A DNA stretch of 49,509 nucleotides from Chlorokybus atmophyticus (lineage: Eukaryota; Streptophyta; Chlorokybophyceae; Chlorokybales; Chlorokybaceae). Of this stretch, positions 20,713 to 32,113 are shown piece after piece (position 1 is the first letter of the stretch; every line of letters starts with the position of its first letter). The notes beneath the pieces are model-generated. The model did not search any database. It was not told where the DNA came from and saw only the letters and a list, made by a program, of their open reading frames with translations. The translations under genes were made by a program, and so were the position numbers. The stretch spans positions 605,729 through 655,237 of the forward strand of contig RHPI01002568.1 in assembly GCA_009103225.1 (NCBI GenBank), in the 5' to 3' direction.

Positions 20713-23273
20713 ATGCTCCCCCGCGCCCGCTTCTCCTCCCTCGCCTCCGCCCTCCTCGCCGCCGCCACCCTGACCCTCCTCGTGCTCGGACCCCACGTCG
20801 GACTGGACCGCGTCGACGACGGACGGACGAGGGTGGAGGTGAGGGGGAGAGTGTGTATGTGTGTGTGTGTGGGTGTGGGTGTGTATGTGTGTGGGAGAAG
20901 GGGACAGAGTGTGATGGATATGGTTTGGGTGCAGGACTTCCGGTCTAGGTATGCCAGGAGTAAAGGTGGAGCAGGAGGAGGAGGAGGAGGAGCATCGTTG
21001 GGTTCGTCGGCTGCGGGGCATGCCAGGAGATCGTCACGCAGCGCTCTGGAAGTGAGTGTATGCATTTTATGCACACAAGTGGATGCATACATAGTCAGTT
21101 GAACTCATATGCGCGAGTGATGCATTGAGATGAACTTGAAGCATGCCACGATAACATGCGCTTTGTTTGTCCTTCAATGTATCAGAGCCGCGTGAACGAG
21201 ACAATCTCACAAGGGGACATCCAGCGACTACTCAACACACCTGTCCCAGTCATCCTAAGGCAAGCAAAGAGACACATACACGCACACGCGCATAACCACG
21301 CACATACACTCGCACAAGCCCGCACACACGTCAACGCGAGCGTGCGCGCATACGCACCCAAGGACAATCCGTCCCTCACAATCGCAACACCACCAATCAA
21401 CAACAACAACAGCAACAACGACTTGTTGTCGTCGTTGGCAACAGCATACCAACACTCTGCCGATATCCGCAGCAAGTCTTCTATCCGTCCCGTTGCCCGT
21501 TTCTCCTGCGGTCGCACGCAGGTGGTCCGTCTCGGCCGCTACAGCACGCTCGGACTCGTGCATCGTCTGAGAAGCGCGCTGCCCGCCGTCGACCTGTTCG
21601 ATCCCAACATAACAACTGTCACAAACAACAACAAGGATGAGAATCTACACATACCGACGCATCATAAGCCGTATAGGACGTGCGCGGTGGTGAGTGGATG
21701 GGTTTCGTGTTGGGTGTTTGTGGTTGTGTATGTGTTTTGGGTGTTTGTGGGGTGAGAGTGAATGGGCATGGTGTGGTGTGCGAGTGTGGTTTTTGATTGT
21801 GTTGTGTTGTGTTGTGTTGTGTTGTGTTGTATGAAGGTGGGGAATAGCGGGTCGCTGTTGTCTGGTCAGCGGGGTGCGGAGATCGACGCGCACGAGGTGG
21901 TGATACGCTTCAATGCCGGAGTCACTTTCGGTGAGTTGTGCTACTGTGAGAGACTAACGCACGCACAGACATGCATACACGACCATTTGGGCATGCGCGC
22001 ACGCACACACATATATACACCTATGCCGCTTGCACGCACACACCTCTGATACTGTTTGTTGATTTCTATTACCATGTTGACGGTAAGCACACGGGTTTGC
22101 CTTTGGCGTGTAGGGTATGAGCAGTTTGTTGGGGCGAAGACAACATGGCGGTTATGCAACAGGTGCGTTAGTGACTCATATGTATAAATGCTATACCGTT
22201 ACTATATGTCATACGCACTTTGAGTCGCTACCAATCAGTTAAGCTATTGCATATACAATTGTAGGCCCGGGGCGTGGCCATCAGATGATGAGGACTCGCG
22301 CACGTTGACAACCCTGCGCGGGACCAAAGAGATGCAGGTGAGGGAGTGTGCGCGTGCATTTGCGCGTGCATGGGTGCGTGCGTGCGTACATTCGTACGGC
22401 CGCCTCTGTGTATGTATGTGCGCATGTGTACACTCGTGCATGTGCGTGTGCTGTGTCTGTGTACTTTTCGCCCACAAGACAACAGTGAGAGCCTTTGTTC
22501 TCTCACAGGAGTGGGCTCAAGATGTGCACCGAGGCAAGCGGAGGGCTTACGGCCTGGACCCCGAGTTCCTATGTCACGCCTGGGAGGTATGCATTGTTGA
22601 ACTCATCTATTGATGTGCTGCTAGGCTCATGCACATGTTGTTGTCATGCTGTCACGCTGTGAACACTCACATGCACACGCGCACATATGCAATCGTGCAT
22701 GTATGTTTACGCCTGTACACACCGTCATGCACACACATGCGCAGACATGCACCCACATGCACGCGCGCTCACTGGCAAACACATACACGCACATATGCTC
22801 ACGCACTCGTCTCTCGTCTCTCCCCCCTTCTCTCCAGTGGGTGGGCAACCAGGGCAGCAAGCCGTCCTCAGGCCTCGTCGGCATCGTGTTCGCCCTAAGA
22901 CTATGCGATGCAGTCACAGCCTACGGATTCCAAGTAATTGATGGTTGCTTGTGCGTGTGCGTGCATGTGCGAGTGTGCGTGTGTGTACGCAGAGAAGTTG
23001 TGTGTCTGTGTGTGCGTGTCTCACGCCTCCTCCCACCCCCACTCGCTCTCCCTCTGAGTAGCAGTAGCCATTGTCTGTACACACCAACTCACTCCCCCTC
23101 TTGCCTTCTCTCACACCCAGTTCCGCAACTACTTCACGAAGCGCGCCCGCCCCCACTACTACGACTGGGAGCGTCCCGCCAAGGGTCGGGAGGGCGTCCA
23201 CCCGTTCCGCCACGAGGTGGCGCTGTACGAGGGGCTGGCAAGGAGGGGCATGCTCAGACTAGTGGAGGATTAG
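20713..23273 (+). CDS. GT29-family sialyltransferase-like glycosyltransferase
   Basis: Nine in-phase exons: 20,713-20,838, 20,935-21,051, 21,186-21,689, 21,837-21,930, 22,114-22,162, 22,265-22,337, 22,509-22,586, 22,838-22,933 and 23,121-23,273 (about 429 residues). The N-terminus has a short basic tail and hydrophobic anchor (LASALLAAATLTLLVLG), as in type II Golgi enzymes. Sialylmotif L reads CAVVGNSGSLLSGQRGAEID, motif S GSKPSSGLVGIVFALRLCD, motif III HYYD and motif VS HPFRHE. The motif L and S cysteines that form the family disulphide are present. GT29 proteins transfer CMP-activated acidic sugars; in plants and algae the donor may be Kdo-like rather than sialic acid. Part of exon 3 (21,260-21,412, His/Thr/Asn-rich) has a GCAAGC donor and CAG acceptor, is 153 nt, and may be a GC-AG intron; removal keeps the frame. 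Confidence 0.9.
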
Positions 23274-23282
23274 ATTAGATTT

Positions 23283-23313
<31 letters not shown>

Positions 23314-23518
23314 GGGGNNNNNNNNNNNNNNNNNNNNNNNNNNNNNNNNNNNNNNNNNNNNNNNNNNNNNNNNNNNNNNNNNNNNNNNNNNNNNNNNNNN
23401 NNNNNNNNNNNNNNNNNNNNNNNNNNNNNNNNNNNNNNNNNNNNNNNNNNNNNNNNNNNNNNNNNNNNNNNNNNNNNNNNNNNNNNNNNNNNNNNNNNNN
23501 NNGGGGGGGGTTAAGGGG
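23283..23518. other. Assembly gap flanked by poly-G
   Basis: A run of about 27 G precedes 185 Ns at 23,318-23,502; the sequence GGGGGGGGTTAAGGGG occurs on both sides of the gap. The true length and content are unknown, and the gap starts only about 10 bases after the GT29 stop codon. Confidence 0.95.
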
Positions 23519-25103
23519 AGTGTTTTTTGGCCAGAGAGAGAAATTGCCAGTTTCAAATTGGGTCTCGAGTTGTTGTGTGTGGAGGGAAACTTCAGAGAGG
23601 GTTCGTGTTGGTCGACTGGTATTACGGATCTCTCAGAATGGCCCCCACACAGGCAGGATTTTTGGTAGTATATATGGTACCAGATATGGTTGACAAGATT
23701 CTCTTTCGTGTTACGAGTGATAATAAGTGCGCACTGACGAAGTATTAGACGCAGGAGCATGATGTGCGCATTTCAGTTGGTCTATATAGCACACAAAAAG
23801 AAAGGAAGCCGGAGTATGCGTCTGCTTCGGGATCATCGAACCCACACAGCGCCCATACGGTTTTCGCCACTTGCCACCCTTAAAGTGTTGACAAGACAGC
23901 TCTGTGTAAGTGTGTGTCTGTGTGACTAGGCCGCAGTGGAATAGGTGACCTATTATAGGTCACTGTGATTGACGTCTTCTGACGACCAAATAACGGAAGA
24001 GAATCTGATTCACAGACACAGTCAGAAAATGCAGAGGCAGAAAACCCATCAGGTGCCCTCTACACCACAGCCTAATGTTGGGTGCTAACCAATAATCAGT
24101 TCACCATTGACCAGGTAAATAAGGGTAACAAGTATCAAAGGACAGCAAAGGTTAACGGGTTAGCAGTTTACGCTTGATCACGTTTGATTACGCTAAGTTA
24201 CGACAATTACGTTCATATACGAGGTTGAGATACAGCTTGAGTTACGACATATGAATCTGTATCTGGCGCCTTATAATGTGAGTTGTAAGATCTCTTTATG
24301 ATACAATGTCGATCCTTTATGCTTATGTACGGCACGATTACATGTGGTATATGTTTTTACTTGCATCCATATACATATAATTATACATACAGACAAAGAC
24401 TATGTATACATGAAGAGGTTTATAAATAGGTTATATATATGTATATAATACATCATGGTATATTATACGCATGACATAATAAACATTTAGGTACTTGTGA
24501 GATCAACATGTTCAAGGATGATGATGTATATGTACATACAAGTTGAGTAAGTATATGTATTGTGTGTACACAAATTACTGCAAGTAAAGATTTGAGTTGT
24601 AGAAATCATTGTCGCGTATGTAAAGCAAAATCTCTTTACATGTCTACAGTTTATTTACAATGGGTCACTTGTACAAACACTGTAAGGAAGTACGGATATG
24701 TCTGCACATAACATGATTATTAAGTTCATGTCATACACCCTATATATTATGCAATAACATGGTCATTTGTGCGAAATGAAGTTGCTTGAAACCATTAACT
24801 TGCACGACAGCTGCAAAGACCTCATAAAGAGCTATCGTTTGCGCCTACTTTCATCTAAAACTGTGAGCTTATGCGAGATTAACCTGGCGTTAACATTAAC
24901 ATCAACCTGTTAACCAGTAACCACTAACCGGCCCCTGAAGGTGGTTAATGGCCAACACTACCACATCCTACTGCCGAAGAGTACATGTAGTGTTGGAAAG
25001 ACTCAGTGTCTGTGTGTGTGTTTGTGTTTTGGATAAGGGGTTGTGTTGGCGGCTTTGAGTTGTGGAAGGAGGAGGTTTGTGTGTGTGAGTTGTGCAGTGA
25101 GCC
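23519..25103. other. AT-rich intergenic region
   Basis: A 73-codon frame at 23,527-23,748 is the longest but shows no recognisable motif. 24,060-24,940 is AT-rich with scattered TATATATGTATATA words and GTTAAC/GGTTAACG repeats (24,148-24,165, 24,893-24,930). No RNA gene could be supported. Confidence 0.4.
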
Positions 25104-25711
25104 ATGCAGCAGCCACCGCCAGGAGGCTACCCACAAGGGGTGAGACTTGGTTGTGGCTGGAGTGTTCTCTCTCTCCTTCATTGTAATTGTCTGACTACTC
25201 TCATTCTTGCATCAAGTCTTCATCTCAATCTTGCTTGCCTGCAGTACGGGCAGCAAGGAGGCTACCCTCCTCAACAAGGGTATCCTCAACAAGGTTACCC
25301 ACCCCAGCAAGGTTACGCACCTCAGCAAGGTTACCCACCCCAGCAAGGTTACGCACCTCAGCAAGGTTACGCACCTCAGCAAGGTTACCCACCCCAGCAA
25401 GGCTACCCACCCCAGCAGTATGACCCCAACCACCCACCACCCGCAGGCTCTTACCCCCAGCAACAACACCAAGAAGGCAAGGGGATTCGTTCATCCAGTC
25501 ACCCACCCACCCACCCACCCACAGTTACACACTCACTCTCTGCTGATGTGACTTCTTGTTGTGTCTGTTGCACACAGGTCACCACATGCCGAGCATAGGC
25601 CAGGTGCTCAAGGCGCCCTTTGGCGGTGGACACAAGGAGGGGGAACAAGGCCAGCATGGCCAACATGGCAAGGGGAAGGGAGGAGGCCTCTTTCACCGCA
25701 AGCACAAGTGA
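25104..25711 (+). CDS. Short Pro/Tyr/Gln-repeat (XYPPX-type) protein
   Basis: Three exons: 25,104-25,139, 25,245-25,476 and 25,578-25,711, 133 residues. Intron 2 begins GCAAGG after AAG, a GC-AG intron; only this junction joins ...QHQEG to HHMPSIGQV in frame. The centre is about nine copies of G-Y-(P/A)-P-Q-Q, encoded by an 18-base tandem repeat (about 25,264-25,420). The C-terminus is Gly/His/Lys-rich ([17 protein letters not shown]). Such repeats occur in plant glycine-rich A3-like proteins and some membrane-associated or self-associating proteins; a specific function cannot be assigned. A paralogue with the same three-exon plan and an identical 134-nt last exon lies at 39,648-39,022. Confidence 0.8.
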
Positions 25712-26455
25712 AAAACGTGTCAGGGGACAGACAGGCACGCTGATGTGCGGAGCAGCTGTTTGTGTGTGATCTGTTGTGTTTTCTTTTGTTGTGTGGTCAT
25801 CTGTGTAGCAGCCGTGTGAAACATGGTTGGTCACAGATGACTTTGCAACCTTACTGCTGCTGCTGGACTGTCAGTTGTTGATGTGTTTTAGAACAGGTGG
25901 GCAGAATCTTGTACATACACATAACTCGCCCTCTTTTTGGTCACAATTCCTTGGCACTGGCCGCATCTGAGTGTACAATGAGAACGTGACTACTATCATT
26001 CAGTCTGCAATTCAACATCAGCATTGTGTGACATTGTTTGATGTTGTGGTTGTAGCATTTCTTGCTAATCAGACAGCCGCGTCATACATGCAACAAGGCA
26101 CAGGGTGTTTGCATAACTTCTTCTCTGTTGGAATCGCATGTATGTAAAAACAGGTTATGTTTCAACTTGGTGCGACTGTATGATCTTGACAAGGATGTCA
26201 CATGCATGGTGATGTGAGATTGTTATGGCTGAGCTCGCTGCCATCGAGCATTGTTTGCCAATGGAACAATACACCATACGTGCATGTAGACAATAGTAGT
26301 ATAGTGCAACAATACTGTCTTCGTATGTGTAATGGCAAAAGAAATGCTCTCTGTCCATCCAACATCAGTCCACGCAGAATCAAGGTGTGTCAATGTAACA
26401 TTGGCAACAGACAAGTAAATATTCATACCAACAATGTCACGTTGACCAGCCATGG
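25712..26455. other. Region between convergent Pro/Tyr/Gln-repeat gene and CtpA
   Basis: It should hold the two 3' untranslated regions. Small open frames on both strands at 26,155-26,525 overlap each other and show no protein character. Nothing else is seen. Confidence 0.4.
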
Positions 26456-27427
26456 TCATGACCAGCAGAAAAATGGTTTGCAGTTCACTGGACGGTTATT
26501 GCAGCCAATGTTCGCGGGATTATAGTCGGCCTTCGGGTGCAGGCTCTGAAGGGATTTTGGGAGGCAATGTGCAACTGTCCAGCTTGCTTCTCACGGCACT
26601 CAACCCTGGACGACACATCATTTCGTGAGATATCTTACAGCTACGGACCATGACAGTCAGATTGATGCCATCATAAGCAACCAGCATTCATCCTCTTCCC
26701 CTTTTCAACAATGTTACACAGCGCGGTGATACAGTTGTGCCCACAGTGCATGCTCACTACACTGCCACAGTTTTCAGTTTGACTTCATTATCTATCAATC
26801 TTCAAACACAGGTGAGTCACACAAATGCACAGCATTGCATATTTTCTACACTCGAACACATTCAGGTTGCAATCAGGTGGCACTATGACTGGCACCATCC
26901 TCACTCCACATACCACGCACAATGCCCAACTTTACTGCTGTCGCTATCATTGCGTGCGAGTGTGCAATTTATGTGGCCAATTACATGAGGCCCATGACAT
27001 GTGGTGTCTGTGGTGTCATCTCTCTCACCTGGTGTGCGTGCGTAGTCGGGCTCGATGCCCCTCCCGTCGATGTCGCTGCGAGCGGGGGTAATGTACCGCC
27101 CGACCGTCAGCACCACGCCGGACCCGTCGCTCAGCTCGTACACCGACTGGATCAAGCCCTTGCCGTACGTGCGGCGGCCGACCTGCGAGGTAAGACATAG
27201 TTGTTGTGTGCGCATGCGAGCGCAGAAAGAAGTACATGTTGGCACCAGTACTGATATTGAGGGGAAGGGTAAGCGCAAACGCATACATACATGTATGTGT
27301 GTGTTAGCGCGTGTGTGCAAGCACATGCACACGCACGCGTGCACACGCGCACACGCACACGCACACACTCGTACACACACGTGCGCACAAGTTCATGCAT
27401 GCGTATCAGCGCGCGCACGCGCGCACG

Positions 27428-27499
<72 letters not shown>

Positions 27500-30400
27500 A
27501 ACTCCACGCACTCCTCTCCCACCCGCCCCCACCGCTCGCTCACACGTCCACGTACCAGCACCGCCCTGCAGTTGTCGTGCAGCGCCGCCGCGACGAGTTC
27601 CGACGCGGACGCGGTCCTCCCGTTGACGAGGACGACAAGCGGCGCTTTGGTGATGGCGGGGCCGCGCGCCGTCACGGACCGGGTGCGCGTCTCCGCGTTG
27701 TTGATGCGACCTCGGCCCTCCGTGTAGAGGACCGTGGCGTTTTCATCTAGAAAGAGGCGGGAGACTTCGATGCCGGCCTGCGGGGTGGACACATACGCGT
27801 GGTGAGATACATCCCACTTGCGTGCAAGGTGGCTTTGTGTCCCCACCGTCACATGTAGGTGGCCCTTAAGGATCTCGCACTGTGCGTATGTGCTGGTGCG
27901 TTTGTGTGTGCGCGTGCGTGCGCGTGCGTTGAGTTGTATCAACATGTGTATCGCGTGTCGAGTGTTGTACTTGCGTGATGGTGTGCGCACTTGCGTGCGT
28001 GCGCGCACGTACGTGTGAGGGCACGTGCGGGCACGGGTACGTGTGTGTGTGTGTGCGCATGTGTGCACATATATTGCAAGACAAACACACCTGCACCAAC
28101 CCGCCAGGATTATCCTGCAAATCCAGCACGAACGCCGTGGCTCCCCGCGCCCGCAAGTTCTCTATAGCTGCCAGGAATAAAAGAAACCCAACACATCACA
28201 CGTCGATCGTCACCCGCCCAAACCCACCCACCCACCCACCCACATTCCCAACGAGTCAGCACCTGTGTTAAACCCAACCTGCGGCCACTTCTCTCTGCGC
28301 CACGGCATTGAACTCCCGCAGCTTGACGTACCCCACGACCTCGCGGCCCTGACCGCGCTCCAGACGGGCAAACACGGGGGAGCGCACCTCCGCAGCGCGC
28401 TCGAGGGAAAAGGTCTTCACGTCCGCGTCGTCGCGGCGGACCTGCCAACAGCGGACAAATAACAAGCTTACCGCACTGAGGACTACAACAATAACAACAC
28501 TTGAATGTACACGTATGCACGCCCGCACACGCACGGGAATGCGTCTGCAGCAACACGCGCATACTGTATGCTCGTGATTGCAAGTTATACATGTGATTAC
28601 CAGTGCATACCAGTGCACACATGCAAGTACACACCTGTGTGTGCATGTGTTCAGAAGTCCAAGCACCATCAACAGGTGCCCGGCTAATTGCGTGTGCGTA
28701 CTTATGCGCATGTTGCAAATGTGCATGTTGACACGCTGTACCTTGGGGCACACATGCGTGCCAGAACCTAGGCTCTCTGCACACACGTCCACATATGCAC
28801 ACAGGCACCCATATCCCCACATACCCAACACACAACCCCCCACACCCCCACCACTCTCTCTCACCTCCAGTTCCACCCTGTTCCCCGTCGCCGACTGTAT
28901 GAGCGTGGACGCCTGGAAGGGGCTCATCCCCCGTACGCTGACGCCGTCGACGCGGAGGAGCTCGTCGCCCTGCTGGAGACCCGCGCGCTGGGAGGGGGAG
29001 CCCAGGACCAGTCCCAGGACGCGGAGGCCCTGGGGAGGGGTATGCGAGTGAGTTGGGTAGAAGGCGTTGAGGAGACAGTAAGCACGAGTTGTGGTAGACA
29101 CACGTGCGCACAGATGCATACGTGCACGCACGCACGCGCACGCACGGACGTGCGTGCGTGGTTGTGTGCGATGTCAATTGCGTGCGTGCGCACGCGTGCA
29201 CGCACGCACACACAGTTCAACAGCAGGCATGCGCGTGTCTCTGTTGAAACATGCGTGCGCGTGTGTCCAATCGTGTGCAAGCGCGAGCGCGCGCACACAC
29301 ACAGTTGAACCGCATGCTTGTGCGTGTCTCCGTGTGTGCGCGTGCAAGCGTGTGCGTATACGTGCACGTGCTATACTGGTTGACTGCGCGTGCAGGTGGG
29401 GACGTGCTAGTGCGCATGTGACGCAAACACCCCACACACACGCACCTTGCTCCCGTCATCTTCCCTACTCTCGCCGATGTTGAGCCCGACCCCCGTCAAG
29501 TCGTACTTGGCCAGCGCTGCAAATTGGCTCGGCGTGAGGAAGCGCGTGTACGGGTCTCCCAAGGACCGCAGCAGCGCGCTGCACACGCATGAGCACGCGT
29601 GAGCGCACGCATAGCAAGGAATGCTGACACGTATCTGCAGACAAATGAGCACGTGTGGTGCGTGTGCGTGTGCGTAGCGTGTACGCGTTCGTGTACATGC
29701 ACGTGCATGTGCATGTGTGCGCGTGAGCGTGCATGTGCGTGTACCTGCACTGCATATGTGCACGTGTGTGCAATTGCATGAACGCGCGAGCCTGAGCGCG
29801 CATGTGCATGAGCCTGAGTGTGTATGTGCGCATGTACATGTGCATGCAAGTGAACAGGAGTGCGAGTGTGCGCGTGAGCGTGCGCATGCGTGTGCGTGTG
29901 CGTGTGAGTGTCATCGCAAGTGCGCATAGACATGTTCATGCGCGTGTGCGCGCACGCGCGTGGCTTCTACCATCAACTCCACACACACTTCAAACCACCA
30001 CCCCACCACCACCCACCTTATGATACTATGCGCCCCCTCCGCGCTCCCCACTCCTCCCCCCTTCCCCCGCTCCAGCGCCTCCCCCAGCCGCCTCGCCCAC
30101 CCCTCCCGACTGAACCCGTGCCCCTTGGCGTCCAGGAAGTTCTCGTCCACCACGCGCCACGCCTCGCGCACAAGGGACTCGTGGGGGTCGTCGAGGGCGG
30201 GGGCGTCGACGGCGGGACTGGGCCTGGACGAAGTGAGTGTGGGACTGTTGGTTGTGTGTGTGTGGAGGAAGACCGGTCTGGTGCGGTGGTACGTGTGCGC
30301 GATGGTGACAGGTCGACCATAGCGTGGTATGCGGTTTTTGTTGGATGAGTTGTATACGCACACGCATGCATGCGTGCATGCGTGCATGTGGACACATGCA

Positions 30401-31575
30401 CGCATGAACGTGTACGCACGTGCGTGTGCAGACGCACACGTGCGTGTGCGTGATGCAGCATGCGAGAGTGCAGGTGCATGCGTGCAAAGTCCAGTGCTGC
30501 ACTCATCATATCCTCAACGTTACGACATCAACACAGATAACAACTTGCTTACTTGATGGTGGTTTCTGGGACTGTTGTTGCAGTGGGCGCCGGCGCATCA
30601 AGCACAGCTGCGACCGATGCGGCGGCTGGCAAAGGCAGCACGGCACTAGTCGGCAGCATCAAACACAAGCTGCACGCTGCTGAGACCAACGCTTGAACGG
30701 CTGCTGTTCGCCAAGCGGGAGTGTCTGATTGATTGTGTTCAGTTGCTTCATCATGCTTGAGCTGCCTTTGCCTCTCTCCCCGTCCTCCTTCACCTCCTCC
30801 TCCACCATCTCGTCCACCATCACCACCTCCATCTCCTCCTGCTGCAGCACTTCTTGTTGGGGTGCAGTGCACGCACGCACAACTGTAGTTGCTCACAAGC
30901 ATGCATGTGGCGTCGATTATGTTGTAGTGTAGGTAGTCCACTGCTACACTACTACAAATGACATGCAGTTGTAGAGAGAAAGGAGAGAAAAACCACACCT
31001 TGCTCCTCCTGCTGCGATGTGGAGGCGAGCCTGAAGGCGTCCTCTAACCTGGCATCCTCACGCCGCCTGTTACTGCTACTGCTACTGCTACTGCTATCGC
31101 TGCTGCTGCCTCCAGGCGGCGGCGGCGGCGGCGGCGTTGCGGCGCCGCGAGCAACAGCAGCACAGACGCTGGCAGCGAGCTGCTGCCTGTGGCTTTGGTG
31201 CTGCTTCGGCCGCCTTCTGCCATGTGCCAATGCGGGAGTAGCAGACTGCGGCACCAACACCTGCGCCTGCACCGCCGCCGTCGCCACGGACGGCAGGGCG
31301 CTCACCATCAGGCTGGCGGCTGCTGCAAAATCTGCTAGTAAAGGCACAGCCAAGCTGCTATTGGGACTTCACAATTCAGAATTGCAAAGTAACGTCAGCT
31401 CTGGGGAGCAATTCAACCTCCTCGCTTTACCACGCCCGCCGCCGCCGCCACCGCCGCCGCCAAAGCGTTCGCGCACTGCTACTGCTTGTCTTTTTCGAAT
31501 CCGAGTGTCAACGTGAATGAATCCGAATGATAAGTTGACGTTGTCAACTTCATAGACGCTGAGCTTCAGAGACAT
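26456..31575 (-). CDS. ctpA: C-terminal processing peptidase (D1-processing protease, thylakoid lumen)
   Basis: In-phase exons: 31,575-31,431, 31,331-30,999, 30,700-30,553, 30,223-30,017, 29,578-29,446, 29,029-28,865, 28,441-28,279, 28,167-28,091, 27,777-27,556 and 27,182-27,029, then a last exon, possibly 26,574-26,456 (an alternative CAG acceptor lies near 26,938). About 621 residues. After a low-complexity N-terminus, exon 3 encodes a hydrophobic Ala-rich stretch (VSAACSLCLMLP...PAAASVAA), consistent with lumen targeting. The helical N-domain has LVREAWRVVDENFLD and DPYTRFL; the PDZ domain is residues ~323-377; the tail-specific protease core has LDLQDNPGG, TASASE with the nucleophile Ser ~514, and TYGKG with the general base Lys ~539, the 25-residue spacing seen in D1 protease. 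It would mature photosystem II D1. Introns are filled with TG/CG/CA repeats. Confidence 0.9.
27432..27498. repeat. (CA)n microsatellite in a CtpA intron
   Basis: About 33 uninterrupted CA units lie in the intron between CtpA exons 27,777-27,556 and 27,182-27,029, next to ACGCGC-type alternating sequence from 27,330. Read on the gene strand it is (TG)n. Confidence 0.95.
29584..29960. repeat. Alternating purine-pyrimidine (TGCG/TGTG) intron tract
   Basis: Most of this CtpA intron alternates purine and pyrimidine (GTGCGTGTGCGTGTGCGTAGCG and similar), the composition that favours Z-DNA. Open frames in it on both strands (His/Thr/Arg- or Cys/Val-rich) are artefacts. Similar tracts fill 28,020-28,080, 29,100-29,400 and 30,355-30,480. 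Confidence 0.8.
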
Positions 31576-32113
31576 TCACTGCTTCTTTGCGTTCATATAC
31601 TGAATGATTATTTGGACTGACAATTGAGGTTTCTTCAGTGGACAATAAATATTGTGGACAGCAGCATTGTGATGTGTGAGGTATGCGCAGTGACTGCCAA
31701 AGTTGTGACTACATCTATTAAAGTGAATCAGTGTGCAGAAAGCCAGCACCCGCCTGCCGTGGGCACTACTGCACACTGCTAGGGAGGCCTTTGCACTTGT
31801 CCGATCATAGAATAAGCTGTGCCATGCCTGCCAACCACTTTTGCATCATGATCGCCGACACACAGAAACCCTTGCTTTTTATCAATGTGGTACCCGCTTC
31901 TACACATATGAACACCATACTCTGCGACCAGTTTGTTCATGAATAGGCAGCGCGTTTCATGCGCGCATTGCACATGACTCTGTTGTTGCTCATGCTTGTA
32001 TTTGTGGTCAAGTTGTCAAGGTGCATGACAACTTCACAACAAGGTGCGCGGGTTAACATGCCAAAACAGAAGCGTGCGCACGACAAGCACACCCAAACTT
32101 GTGCCATCAAGGC
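31576..32113. other. Region between CtpA start and DRT111 stop
   Basis: It should contain the CtpA promoter and 5' untranslated region and the DRT111 3' end. No independent gene is seen; short frames on both strands lack protein character. There is no obvious TATA box close to 31,575. Confidence 0.4.

Noticed and set aside
21259-21412. His/Ala/Thr-rich segment of the GT29 protein as a functional domain
   Set aside because: It resembles the intron microsatellites of this locus and is bounded by GC-AG sites; it is probably intron.
27291-29940. Many His/Thr/Arg- or Cys/Val-rich ORFs on both strands
   Set aside because: They lie in TG/CA/CG-rich introns of CtpA and reflect dinucleotide repeats.
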